Of a DNA stretch of 64,000 nt, positions 35,193 to 43,598 are shown piece after piece. Below the pieces are notes generated by a model. The model worked only from the letters and a program-made list of their open reading frames with translations, had not been told where the DNA came from and searched no databases. The stretch is from positions 620,001 to 684,000 of the forward strand of contig NZ_JAETWB010000001.1 of the NCBI RefSeq assembly GCF_016773205.1, given 5' to 3'. The translations under genes and the position numbers were made by a program. Positions within the stretch are counted from its first letter, which is position 1; every line of letters starts with the position of its first letter. The stretch comes from Belnapia arida. Lineage in GTDB: Bacteria > Pseudomonadota > Alphaproteobacteria > Acetobacterales > Acetobacteraceae.

Positions 35193-35696
35193 ATGCGGGT
35201 GATCGGCCTCGCCGGCTGGAGCGGGGCCGGCAAGACGACGCTGATGGCCCGGCTGCTGCCCGCATTGGGCGCCCGGGGCGTCAGCGTCTCCACCATCAAG
35301 CACGCGCATCACCGCTTCGATGTCGATACGCCGGGCAAGGATTCCTGGGTCCACCGCGAGGCGGGCGCCCGCCAGGTGATGGTCAGCTCGGAGAACCGTT
35401 GGGCGTTGATGACGGAGCTGCGCGGCGCGCCGGAGCCGGGCCTCTACGCCCTGCTGGCCCAGCTTTCCCCGGTCGACCTGGTGGTGGTCGAGGGCTTCAA
35501 GCGCGACCGCCATCCGAAGATAGAGGTCCACCGCGCTGCCAACGGCAAGCCCTGGCTGCACCCGGAGGACCCGGCCATCCGCGCCGTCGCCAGCGACACC
35601 CGGCCCGCCGCCGCACTGCCCTGGGCCTCGCTCGACGATATCGGGGCGATCGCCGAGCTGGCGCTGCGGCATGCGGTTGCGCCCGAGGCGTGGTAA
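35193..35696 (+). CDS. mobB: Molybdopterin-guanine dinucleotide biosynthesis protein MobB
   Basis: The 167-residue GTPase has a Walker A loop (GLAGWSGAGKTTLMARLLPAL) and the MobB-type TIKHAHHRFDVDTPGKDSWVHREAGA segment. MobB assists attachment of GMP to molybdopterin for bis-MGD enzymes such as formate dehydrogenase. The frame opens 7 codons earlier at a GTG, but the family begins at the ATG at 35193. It leads the mobB-moeA pair at the right of the FDH locus. Confidence 0.92.
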   Translation: MRVIGLAGWSGAGKTTLMARLLPALGARGVSVSTIKHAHHRFDVDTPGKDSWVHREAGARQVMVSSENRWALMTELRGAPEPGLYALLAQLSPVDLVVVEGFKRDRHPKIEVHRAANGKPWLHPEDPAIRAVASDTRPAAALPWASLDDIGAIAELALRHAVAPEAW

Positions 35697-35705
35697 GCCG
35701 CCGGC

Positions 35706-36971
35706 ATGGCCCAGCTTTCGGATGACTGCTTCGCCTTCGACGGCCCGCTGCTTTCCGTGGAGGCAGCGGAAGCGCTGATTGCCCAGCGCATCCCGCCCCT
35801 TACCGGGGAGGAGGCGTTGCCGCTTGCCAAGGCCGCCGGCCGCGTCCTCGCCCGCGACCTCCGCGCGCCGCTGCCGCTGCCGCCCTTCTTCAATGCGGCC
35901 GTCGATGGCTATGCCTTCCGCCATGCCGACCTACCGCCGGGCGAAGGCGCCTCGCTGCCGCTCGCCGGGCGAATCGCTGCCGGCCATGCGGCGGGAGAGA
36001 CGCTGCCGCCCGGCCATGCCGTCCGCATTTTCACCGGTGCTCCCATGCCGCCCGGCGCCGATACCGTCGTGATGCAGGAGGATGCCGGGGCCGATGCCGC
36101 AGGCGTCCGGGTCCCGCCGGGCCTCAGGCCCGGCGCCAATGCCCGCCCGGCGGGCGAGGATGTCGCCGAAGGCGCCCTTGCCCTGCCGGCCGGCCGGCGA
36201 TTGCGGGCGCCGGAGATCGGCCTGGCCGCTGCCCTCGGCATTGCCCAGCTGCCGGTCGGGCCGCGTGTCCGGGTCGGCGTCTTCTCGACCGGGGATGAAC
36301 TGGCCCCGCCCGGTACGCCGCTCGGCCCGGCCATGACCTTCGACAGCAACCGCTTCACACTCCTGGCCCTGCTCTCCCGCCTGCCGGTCGCGGCGAGCGA
36401 TCTCGGCATCCTCCCCGATGACCCGGAGGCGACCGCGGCAGCCCTGCGTGCCGCGGCCGGCACGCACGACCTGTTGCTGACCTCGGGCGGCGTCAGCACC
36501 GGGGAGGAGGACCATGTCCGCGCCGCCATCGAGGCGGGCGGGCGCCTTGTCTTCTGGCGGCTGGCGGTGAAGCCGGGGCGGCCGGTGGCGATGGGGGTCC
36601 TGCCGAAGGCAGGCGGGGCCTTCGCCTCCGGGGGCACGCCCGTGGTCGGCCTGCCCGGCAATCCGGTGGCGGCGGTCGTCACCTTCTTGCACCTGGCCCG
36701 CCCGCTGGTGCTCCGCCTCGCCGGCGCCGCGCCCGAGCCCTTGCTGCGCATCCGCGCCGAGGCGGGCTTCGCCTACCGCAAGAAGGCAGGGCGGCGGGAA
36801 TATGTGCGGGTGCGGCTGCGCGACGGCATCGCCACCAAATTCGAGCGCGAGGGTGCCGGGTTGCTGACCTCGCTGACCGAGAGCGACGCCTTCGCCGAAT
36901 TACCTGAGCCGATGCTCGCCGTTGCGCCCGGCGATCCGGTCACGCTGCTACCCTTCGCCGCCTTGTTCTAA
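35706..36971 (+). CDS. moeA: Molybdopterin molybdenumtransferase MoeA
   Basis: MoeA inserts molybdate into adenylylated molybdopterin. The 421-residue protein has FFNAAVDGYAFRHAD, GAPMPPGADTVVMQEDA, FSTGDELAPPGTPLGPAMTFDSN and GVSTGEEDHVRAAIEAGG, and the C-terminal VVGLPGNPVAAVVTFLHL. These cover domains I-IV in order with the MPT-binding acidic and Gly-rich loops. It lies 9 bases after mobB and converges with the histidine-kinase gene, which ends 3 bases away. Confidence 0.93.
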   Translation: MAQLSDDCFAFDGPLLSVEAAEALIAQRIPPLTGEEALPLAKAAGRVLARDLRAPLPLPPFFNAAVDGYAFRHADLPPGEGASLPLAGRIAAGHAAGETLPPGHAVRIFTGAPMPPGADTVVMQEDAGADAAGVRVPPGLRPGANARPAGEDVAEGALALPAGRRLRAPEIGLAAALGIAQLPVGPRVRVGVFSTGDELAPPGTPLGPAMTFDSNRFTLLALLSRLPVAASDLGILPDDPEATAAALRAAAGTHDLLLTSGGVSTGEEDHVRAAIEAGGRLVFWRLAVKPGRPVAMGVLPKAGGAFASGGTPVVGLPGNPVAAVVTFLHLARPLVLRLAGAAPEPLLRIRAEAGFAYRKKAGRREYVRVRLRDGIATKFEREGAGLLTSLTESDAFAELPEPMLAVAPGDPVTLLPFAALF

Positions 36972-36974
36972 GCC

Positions 36975-38336
36975 TCAGACCGGCAGCAGCAGCCGCGCCC
37001 GCAGGCCGCCAAGCGGGCTCTCCTCCAGCAGGATATCCCCGCCATGCGCCCGGACGATGTCCCGCGCGATGGCGAGGCCGAGGCCCGTCCCGTCCGGCCG
37101 CCCGGTGGCGAAGGGCCGGAAGGCGCCCTCCCGCTCCCCGGCCGGAATGCCGGGCCCATCGTCGTCCACCGTCACCTGCGCCCAGAGCGACTGGCCTTCG
37201 CCTCCCGGGCCGATCGGGTCGGGCCGGGGCACCGTCTCCACCGCGACCGCCACGCGCCGCGCATGGCGCCGGGCGTTGTCGATCAGGTTGCCGAGGCAGC
37301 GCCGCACCGCATCCGGCCGCAGCGGCAGGGCGAGCCGGCCGGGCGCGGCCACCTCCACCGCCGCGCCGGAGCGCCGCGCCTTCGCCGCCACGTCCTGGAC
37401 CAGCTCCACCAGGTCGGCCGGACGGGTCTGCTCCGTCCCCTCGCCGCGGGCGAAGGCGAGATAGGCGGCGATCATCCGCTCCATCTCCTCCATGTCCTGG
37501 GTGAGGGCGGCAATGTCCTCCTCCGCCTCCGGCCCCCGCGGCAGCATGGAGACGCCGAGGCGCATGCGGGTCAGCGGCGTGCGCAGGTCGTGGCTGATGC
37601 CGGCCAGCATCTCCGTCCGCTGGCCGACGAAGCGGCGGATGCGCTCCTGCATGCGGTTGAAGGCGGCCGCCGCCTGGCGCACCTCGCTCGCCCCCTCCGG
37701 CTTGATCGACCCGACATCCCGCCCGAGGCCGAAGGCCTCCGCCGCCGCCGCCAGCCGCCGGATCGCCCGCACCTGGTTCTTCATGAAGAGGATGGCGACG
37801 CTCGACAGCAGCAGCGCCGAGCCGACGAGCCAGATGACGAAGAGGTAGAGCGTCGCGGTGAAGAGGCGCTTCCGCGGCGCCTCCACATGCAGCACGCCAT
37901 CGGGCAGCTGCACGCGGATGATGACGCTGCGCGGGTCGCTCCCCCAGTCGGCATCGAAGCGCGTGCGCAGCCGCTCGCCGAGGGCGGTGTTGAGGTCCGC
38001 CTCCAGCGGCAGGATCGACATGCTCGGCCGCCGCTCGCCCTGGATGCGCGCCCCCGGCTCGAAGGCCAGCGCCAGGTCGAGCCGCCAGGACGCCTCGCGG
38101 AAGATCCAGGGGTGCTGCGTCTCCGGCTCGCGCCGGATCAGCTCGGCGAGGAAGGCGACGTCGCCGGCGACGCCACCCGCCAACCGCCGCGAGATGACGT
38201 CGAGATGCCCGCCGTAGAAGAGCTGCAGCGCGACCGCCTGGAGCACCAGCATCGGCGCCAGGATGATCAGCACCGAGCGCGCCATCAGGGAGCGCGGCAG
38301 CAGCCGCTTGAGGCCTGCCATCACCGGTCCCGGCAT
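36975..38336 (-). CDS. Sensor histidine kinase, OmpR-partner type
   Basis: The 453-residue kinase has two membrane helices (about residues 20-42 and 160-184) around a periplasmic sensor of about 115 residues. A HAMP region follows, then His249 in GISHDLRTPLTR, an N-box in NLIDNARRHA and G-boxes in DDGPGIPAG and GTGLGLAIARD. It is an inner-membrane kinase for the adjacent response regulator, one base away. The signal is unknown. The MarR-regulator-kinase order resembles the PetP-PetR arrangement of Rhodobacter. Confidence 0.9.
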   Translation of the reverse strand: MPGPVMAGLKRLLPRSLMARSVLIILAPMLVLQAVALQLFYGGHLDVISRRLAGGVAGDVAFLAELIRREPETQHPWIFREASWRLDLALAFEPGARIQGERRPSMSILPLEADLNTALGERLRTRFDADWGSDPRSVIIRVQLPDGVLHVEAPRKRLFTATLYLFVIWLVGSALLLSSVAILFMKNQVRAIRRLAAAAEAFGLGRDVGSIKPEGASEVRQAAAAFNRMQERIRRFVGQRTEMLAGISHDLRTPLTRMRLGVSMLPRGPEAEEDIAALTQDMEEMERMIAAYLAFARGEGTEQTRPADLVELVQDVAAKARRSGAAVEVAAPGRLALPLRPDAVRRCLGNLIDNARRHARRVAVAVETVPRPDPIGPGGEGQSLWAQVTVDDDGPGIPAGEREGAFRPFATGRPDGTGLGLAIARDIVRAHGGDILLEESPLGGLRARLLLPV

Positions 38337-38337
38337 C

Positions 38338-39060
38338 CTACGGCCCCGGCCGCAGCACGTAGCCGCGATGCCGCACGGTGTGGAGGTAGCGGGGCTCGCG
38401 CGGATCGGGCTCGATCTTCCGCCGCAGCCGCGTCACCTGCACGTCGATCGCCCGCTCGCCCGCTTCCGGCGTGCCGAGCGCGGTGGCGATCTCCTCGCGG
38501 CTCAGCACGTCGCCGGCGCGGCGGGCGAGGGCGTCGAGCAGTGCTGCCTCGCCGCCGGTCAGCCGTACCGTGCCCTCCGGCCCGCGCAGCTCGGAGCGCT
38601 CGGCATCGAACCAGCGCATGCCGAGCTGGACGGGGGCCACGGTCAGCGGCTGGGCCGGCGGCGCCACGCGGCGGAGGATGGTGCGGATGCGGAGCGCCAG
38701 CTCGCGCGGCTCGAAGGGCTTCGCCAGGTAGTCGTCGGCGCCCATCTCGAAGCCGGCGACGCGATCCTCCGGCCCGCCGCGCGCCGTCAGCATCAGCACC
38801 GGCACGTCCTTGCCCTGGCGGCGGAGCGACTCGACCAGCTCAAGCCCGGTCTCGCCCGGCATCATCACGTCGAGCACCATGAGGTCGAAGGCGACGGCCG
38901 CGAGCTGGGCCCGCGCGGCGGCGGCATCGGCGGCGACGCTCACCCGAAACCCCTGCTCCGACAGGAATCGCTGCAGCAGCGCCCGCAGCCGCGCATCGTC
39001 GTCCACCACGAGCAGATGGGCGTGGTCGGCGGTGGTGGCCTCGGCAGGCATCGGTGGCAT
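38338..39060 (-). CDS. OmpR-type response regulator (PetR-like)
   Basis: The 240-residue protein has a receiver domain with the acidic pocket in VVDDD (about residues 18-22), phospho-acceptor Asp64 in LDVMMPGE and Lys114 in LAKPFEP. The C-terminal winged helix includes TGGEAALLDALARRAGDVLSREE and DVQVTRLRRKIEPDPREPRYLHTVRHRGY split by the recognition helix. The kinase follows one base downstream and a MarR gene lies upstream, as in petP-petR. The regulon cannot be read from the sequence. Confidence 0.92.
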   Translation of the reverse strand: MPPMPAEATTADHAHLLVVDDDARLRALLQRFLSEQGFRVSVAADAAAARAQLAAVAFDLMVLDVMMPGETGLELVESLRRQGKDVPVLMLTARGGPEDRVAGFEMGADDYLAKPFEPRELALRIRTILRRVAPPAQPLTVAPVQLGMRWFDAERSELRGPEGTVRLTGGEAALLDALARRAGDVLSREEIATALGTPEAGERAIDVQVTRLRRKIEPDPREPRYLHTVRHRGYVLRPGP

Positions 39061-39086
39061 TCCTCTTCAGGCGGCGCCGGGGGTTG

Positions 39087-39686
39087 TCACCCGGTCCCCG
39101 GCCAATCTGTGGCGGCGGGGCCGCCAGGGGAAGATGCGGCCTGCGGCCGGCCGGCGACCGGGCGCGGCCGCTGCTCCAGCCGCTCGAGCTGGCCGCGCGC
39201 CTCGGCGCCCATCAGCCCGCGCATCACCCGGCGGAATCCCTCCACCGCGACCGGCCCGGCCTCGCGATAGGCCCGCATCACCCATTCCCGCTGCCGCTCG
39301 AACAGCCGCCGCTCCAGTGCCTCGCCCTTCGGGGTGAGCGAGAGCAGGCGCTGCCGGCGGTCGTTCCGCCCGGTCGATTGCAGCACGTAGCCCTGCTCGA
39401 CGAGCGGCGTCAGCACCCGCCCGAGCGACTGCTTGGTGATCCCGAGGATGCCGAGCAGGTCACCCACCGTGATGCCCGGCCGGCGGCCGACGAAATGCAG
39501 CACACGGTGATGCGCCCGGCCGAGATCGAGCTCGGCGAGGATCTGGTCGGCGCCGGCGGTGAAGTCGCGGTAGCCGAAGAAGAGCAGGTCCTGCGCCAGC
39601 CGCAACTCCTCCTCGCGCAGGAAGAGGAGGTTGCGCCCGGCGCCGACGGGCGCTGTGGTCGGCGGGCCGTCAGCTGTGTCCGGCAT
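39087..39686 (-). CDS. MarR family transcriptional regulator (PetP-like)
   Basis: The 199-residue protein has an N-terminal helix pair, a winged-helix core (PGITVGDLLGILGITKQSLGRVLTPLVEQGYV) and the DRRQRLLSLTPKGE wing typical of MarR. The C-terminal 25 residues are Pro/Gly-rich. It starts at 39686 and is divergent from ilvE across a region that holds a palindrome. It may repress or activate itself and the aminotransferase gene; that is inference. Confidence 0.88.
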   Translation of the reverse strand: MPDTADGPPTTAPVGAGRNLLFLREEELRLAQDLLFFGYRDFTAGADQILAELDLGRAHHRVLHFVGRRPGITVGDLLGILGITKQSLGRVLTPLVEQGYVLQSTGRNDRRQRLLSLTPKGEALERRLFERQREWVMRAYREAGPVAVEGFRRVMRGLMGAEARGQLERLEQRPRPVAGRPQAASSPGGPAATDWPGTG

Positions 39687-39721
39687 GGCAGCTATGCGCT
39701 CTCCCCGTAGCGTTTTGGGTC

Positions 39722-39736
39722 AGTGACATTGACACT
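39722..39736. promoter_or_regulatory. Near-perfect palindrome, candidate MarR operator
   Basis: AGTGACATTGACACT is an imperfect dyad (arms AGTG-CA and TG-CACT match on both sides of the centre), the size and symmetry usual for MarR dimers. It lies between the divergent MarR and ilvE-like genes and covers the TTGACA candidate of the ilvE promoter. Binding would therefore be expected to interfere with transcription. Confidence 0.5.
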
Positions 39737-39758
39737 TTTTTCCCGATCATTCTAACCT
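39729..39758 (+). promoter_or_regulatory. Candidate sigma-70 promoter of the ilvE-like gene
   Basis: TTGACA at 39729-39734 is a perfect -35 box. With an 18-base spacer TAACCT at 39753-39758 is a weak -10. The start codon of the aminotransferase follows at 39799. Confidence 0.5.
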
Positions 39759-39798
39759 GTCGTGGCTAGAAGCAAGGATATTGCGGGAGTACGCGGCT

Positions 39799-40701
39799 AT
39801 GGCACTCATTCCTTACGACGACCGGGATGGCTGGATCTGGTGGGACGGGGAGTTCCTCCCCTGGCGGGATGCCAGGCTGCATGTCCTCTCGCATGGGCTG
39901 CACTATGCCAGCGCGGTGTTCGAGGGCGAGAGGGCCTATTCAGGGAATATCTTCAAGCTGCGGGAACACACCGAGCGGCTGATCGCATCCGCCCGCATCC
40001 TCGGCTTCGAGATCCCCTGGAGCGCCGAGCAGATCGACGCCGCGTGCCGCGAGGCGGTGGCGCGGAACGGCTTCACCGATGCCTATGTGCGCCCCATCGC
40101 CTGGCGCGGCTCGGAGGAGATGGGCGTCGCGGCGCGGCTCAACAAAACCCATCTCGCCATCGCCACCTGGGAATGGGGCGCCTATTTCGGCGTGGAGCAG
40201 CGCATGGCCGGTGTCCGCCTTGCCATGGCCAAGTGGCGGCGCCCGGCGCCGGATACCGCGCCGACCGCCTCCAAGGCTTCCGGCCTCTACATGATCGGCA
40301 CCATGTCGAAGCATGCCGCGACCGATGAGGGGTTCGATGATGCGCTGATGCTCGACTACAAGGGCGACGTGGCCGAGGCGACCGGGGCCAACATCTTCTT
40401 CAACATGGGCGGTGAGCTGCACACGCCGAAGCCGGTCTGCTTCCTCGACGGCATCACCCGCCGCACGGTGATGGGCCTCGCCCGCAAGCGGCAGGTGAAG
40501 GTGGTGGAGCGCACCATCCGCGTCGAGGAGCTTAAGGACGCCTCCGAGGTCTTCCTCGCCGGCACCGCGGCCGAGGTGACGCCGGTGCGCGAGATCGCCG
40601 GCATCGCCTATTCGCCAGGCGACCTCACCCGCATGCTGATGACGGACTACGAGGCGCTGGTCCGGCTCAGCCCGGAGGAGGTCGCCAAAAGCGGCGCCTG
40701 A
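39799..40701 (+). CDS. ilvE: Branched-chain amino acid aminotransferase (class IV PLP enzyme)
   Basis: The 300-residue enzyme catalyses the last step of Leu, Ile and Val synthesis with glutamate as donor. Visible are GLHYASAVFEGERAYSG, the PLP lysine in APTASKASGLYM, EATGANIFF and the phosphate-binding GITRRTVMGLARK. I use the ATG at 39799, preceded by GGGAG; a TTG 18 bases upstream is also open. The class-IV fold also includes D-amino acid transaminase and ADC lyase, but the length and motifs fit IlvE. Confidence 0.9.
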   Translation: MALIPYDDRDGWIWWDGEFLPWRDARLHVLSHGLHYASAVFEGERAYSGNIFKLREHTERLIASARILGFEIPWSAEQIDAACREAVARNGFTDAYVRPIAWRGSEEMGVAARLNKTHLAIATWEWGAYFGVEQRMAGVRLAMAKWRRPAPDTAPTASKASGLYMIGTMSKHAATDEGFDDALMLDYKGDVAEATGANIFFNMGGELHTPKPVCFLDGITRRTVMGLARKRQVKVVERTIRVEELKDASEVFLAGTAAEVTPVREIAGIAYSPGDLTRMLMTDYEALVRLSPEEVAKSGA

Positions 40702-40717
40702 GCGGGGAGGGCGGGCC

Positions 40718-41296
40718 ATGGACTTCGCCTGGCTCGCCTCGGCCACCGGCTTCGCCCTGGCGATGTCGGCGACGCCGGGGCCGAACAACGCCATGGTCGC
40801 CGCCTCGGCGGTGAATTTCGGCCTCAGGCGCAGCCTGCCGCACATCCTGGGCGTCTCGCTCGGCTTCCCGGCGATGCTGGTCCTGGTGGCGCTCGGGGCA
40901 GGGGAGGTGCTCGCCGCCTCGCCCGGCCTCCAGGCCGGGCTGCGCTGGCTCGGTGCCGCGTGGATGGCCTGGCTGGCCTGGAAGATCGCCACCGCCGCAC
41001 CGCCCGAGGCCGGAGCCGCCGCGCAGGGCCGGCCGATGACCTTCCTGCAGGCCGCGCTCTTCCAGTGGGTCAACCCGAAGGCCTGGGTGATCGCCGGTGC
41101 GGCCATCCTCGCCTATGGCGCCTCACCGCTGTTGGCGGTGATCTTCGCCCTGGCCGCCCTCGCCAGCCTCTACGTCTGGGCGCTGGTCGGGCTCGGCGCG
41201 GCGCGACTGCTGCGCAGCCCGGCTGCGCTCCGCTGGTTCAACCGGGCGATGGCGATTCTCCTGCTGCTCTCCCTGGTGCCGGTGCTGCGGGGCTGA
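40718..41296 (+). CDS. LysE/RhtB family amino-acid exporter
   Basis: The 192-residue protein has about six helices and the family opening GFALAMSATPGPNNAMVAASAVNFGLRRSLPHILG, plus FQWVNPKAWVIA in the middle. Such proteins export amino acids or related metabolites from the cytoplasm. It follows the branched-chain aminotransferase by 16 bases, so a link with branched-chain amino acids is possible. The substrate is inference. Confidence 0.88.
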   Translation: MDFAWLASATGFALAMSATPGPNNAMVAASAVNFGLRRSLPHILGVSLGFPAMLVLVALGAGEVLAASPGLQAGLRWLGAAWMAWLAWKIATAAPPEAGAAAQGRPMTFLQAALFQWVNPKAWVIAGAAILAYGASPLLAVIFALAALASLYVWALVGLGAARLLRSPAALRWFNRAMAILLLLSLVPVLRG

Positions 41297-41329
41297 CATC
41301 CTCCCCGGCAACGAGGCGGGGGGGATGGG

Positions 41330-42859
41330 ATGGCGGGATTCCAGCAGGGCATGCCGGGGCCTTTCGCGGCGATGGACCTGCCCTGGCTGCTCGCCGCCAA
41401 GGCCCGGCAGCGGGGCAGCCATCCCTTCCTGATCTGGGCCCCGGCCGAGGGGCCGGACGAGGTCTGGAGCTATGCCCGCTTCCAGGCCGAGGTCGGGCAG
41501 CTCGCCGCCGGGCTGGCGCGGCGCGGCATCGGCCCCGGCGACCCCGTCCTCGTCCACCACGAGAACGCGCCGGCACTGCTGCTGGCCTATTTCGCGCTCG
41601 CCGAGCTCGGCGCCATCGCCGTGCTGACGAACACCCGCGCGGCGGGGGACGAGTTGGCCTATTTCGCCGCCCATTCCCGCAGCGTCGCCGCCATCACCCA
41701 GCCGGACATGGCGGCCCTGGTCGAGGCGGCCGCGCCGGGCCTGCGCTGGATCGCCGTGACCGGCACGGCGGACTGGGCCTCGCTCTTCGCCGGGGAGGCC
41801 GGCCGCCCAAGCCGGGCGCCGGAGCCGGAGCGGCCGCTCTCCGTCCTCTACACCTCCGGCACCACCTCCCGCCCCAAGGGGGTGGTCTGGACCCATGCCA
41901 ATGCGCTCTGGGCGGCGCGGGTGAACGCAGCGCATGAGGGGCTGGTGCCGGAGGATGTGCACCAGGTCTACCTGCCGCTCTTCCATGCCAACGCGCTCGG
42001 CTACTCCATGCTGGCGACGCTTTGGGCCGGCGGGACGGTGGTGCTGCAGCCCAGGTGGTCCACCAGCCGCTTCTGGCCGGTGGCGCTGCGGCACCGGACG
42101 ACCTGGGTCTCCTTCATCTGGTTCTCGCTCCGCGCCGTGCTGGAGGGGGAGATCCCGCCCGGCCACCATCTGCGGATGTTCGGCTTCGCCACCTCGGACC
42201 CGCCGGCTGCGGCGCGGCTCGGCGTGCCGGGGATCGGCTGGTGGGGCATGACGGAGACGATCAGCCACGGCATCGTCGGCAGCCTCCATGTGCCGAACCG
42301 CCCCGGCGCCATCGGCCGCGCCGCGCCGGAATACGACATCCGCATCCTGCGCGAGGATGGCGGCCCAGTTGGCCCCGGCGAGACGGGGGCGCTGTTCTGC
42401 CGGGGCGTGCGCGGCGTCTCGATGTTCCTCGAATACCTGCACGACCCGGCGGCGACCGCCGCGGCCTTCGACGCCGGGGGCTGGTTCGCCACTGGCGACC
42501 TGGTGACGCTGCTCGAGGACGGCTCCATCCAATTCGCCGACCGCGCCAAGGACATGCTGAAGGTCGGCGCCGAGAACGTCGCCGCCTCGGAGATCGAGCG
42601 GGTGGTGCTCGGCGTCGCCGGCGTGCAGGAGGCGGCGGTGGTCGGCCGCCCGCATCCGATGCTGGACGAGGTGCCGGTCGCCTTCGTCACCCTCGCCGCG
42701 GGTGCCGACGCGGCGGCGGTGCCGGAAGCGGTGACCGCCGCCTGCCGCGCCGCCCTCGCCGACTTCAAGGTGCCGCGCGAGGTGCTGGTGATCGAGGACA
42801 TGCCGCGGGCGACGCTCGAGAAGATAGCGAAGGCCGAGCTGCGCAAGCGCCTCAGATGA
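41330..42859 (+). CDS. AMP-dependent acyl-CoA synthetase/ligase family protein
   Basis: The 509-residue enzyme has the adenylation P-loop YTSGTTSRPKGVVW, the GWWGMTET motif, TGDLVTLLEDG and a catalytic-type lysine near the end (ATLEKIAKAELR). It should activate a carboxylic acid as acyl-AMP and then form a CoA thioester. The pocket residues do not tell which acid. It lies 33 bases after the LysE gene on the same strand and overlaps the TauE gene on the other strand by 8 bases. Confidence 0.85.
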   Translation: MAGFQQGMPGPFAAMDLPWLLAAKARQRGSHPFLIWAPAEGPDEVWSYARFQAEVGQLAAGLARRGIGPGDPVLVHHENAPALLLAYFALAELGAIAVLTNTRAAGDELAYFAAHSRSVAAITQPDMAALVEAAAPGLRWIAVTGTADWASLFAGEAGRPSRAPEPERPLSVLYTSGTTSRPKGVVWTHANALWAARVNAAHEGLVPEDVHQVYLPLFHANALGYSMLATLWAGGTVVLQPRWSTSRFWPVALRHRTTWVSFIWFSLRAVLEGEIPPGHHLRMFGFATSDPPAAARLGVPGIGWWGMTETISHGIVGSLHVPNRPGAIGRAAPEYDIRILREDGGPVGPGETGALFCRGVRGVSMFLEYLHDPAATAAAFDAGGWFATGDLVTLLEDGSIQFADRAKDMLKVGAENVAASEIERVVLGVAGVQEAAVVGRPHPMLDEVPVAFVTLAAGADAAAVPEAVTAACRAALADFKVPREVLVIEDMPRATLEKIAKAELRKRLR

Positions 42860-43598
42860 AGGCCTTCACTGCCAGATAAAGTCCAAGCACCCCAAGCGCC
42901 GCCTGCACGATCTTGCGGAACCGCGCCTCCGCCATCCCCCGCCGCAGCCTCTGCCCGGCCGCCATGCCGAGGAAGGCCGGCACCACCCCGGCCAGCGAGG
43001 CGAGGCCAAGCTCTGCCGGCAGCAGCCCTCCGCCCGCGAGGCCGATGGCCAGCGCCCCCGTCGCCACCGCCACGCCGAGGCCGAAGCCCTGGATGAACTC
43101 CCCCGGCGGCAGCCGCAGCGCGACGAGGTAGGGCGCCGCCGGCATCAGGAAGCTGCCGGTCATCCCCGTCACCACGCCCGAGGCGAGGCCCATCGCCGGC
43201 GAGACCCAGCGCTCCCGCCGCGGCCCCGGCGGCGGCACCGGCCATCCGGAGAGCGACAGCGCCGCCGAGGCCATCAGCAGCAGGCCGAGCAGGCCCGAGA
43301 GCACCGCCGCATCCGACCGGGCGAGAATGCCCGTCCCCGCCAGCGCTCCGATCCCGGCCGTCAAAAGGAAGGGCCAGAGCCGCCGCAGCGCCGCCCCGAG
43401 ATGCGGCCCGGCGAAGGCCTGCCAGAGATTGGTGGCAAGCGCCGGCACCAGCATCAGCGCCATGGCATCCGGCAGGGGCCGGGAGAGGGCGAGCAGGCCG
43501 AGCGTCACCGTCGGCAAGCCGAAGCCGGCGACGCCCTTGACGAAGCCGGCGAGGAGGAAGGCGCCAATCACTGGCAGGGCATCAAGCAGCGTGGTCAT
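42852..43598 (-). CDS. Sulfite exporter TauE/SafE family membrane protein
   Basis: The 248-residue protein has about eight hydrophobic helices and the TauE/SafE features GAFLLAGFVKGVAGFGLPTVTLGLL and the GLASGVVTGMTGSFLMPAAPYL repeat. Such proteins export or import sulfur-containing anions or other small acids. It is the last gene of a minus-strand run and overlaps the upstream membrane-protein gene by four bases (ATGA). Confidence 0.85.
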   Translation of the reverse strand: MTTLLDALPVIGAFLLAGFVKGVAGFGLPTVTLGLLALSRPLPDAMALMLVPALATNLWQAFAGPHLGAALRRLWPFLLTAGIGALAGTGILARSDAAVLSGLLGLLLMASAALSLSGWPVPPPGPRRERWVSPAMGLASGVVTGMTGSFLMPAAPYLVALRLPPGEFIQGFGLGVAVATGALAIGLAGGGLLPAELGLASLAGVVPAFLGMAAGQRLRRGMAEARFRKIVQAALGVLGLYLAVKAFI

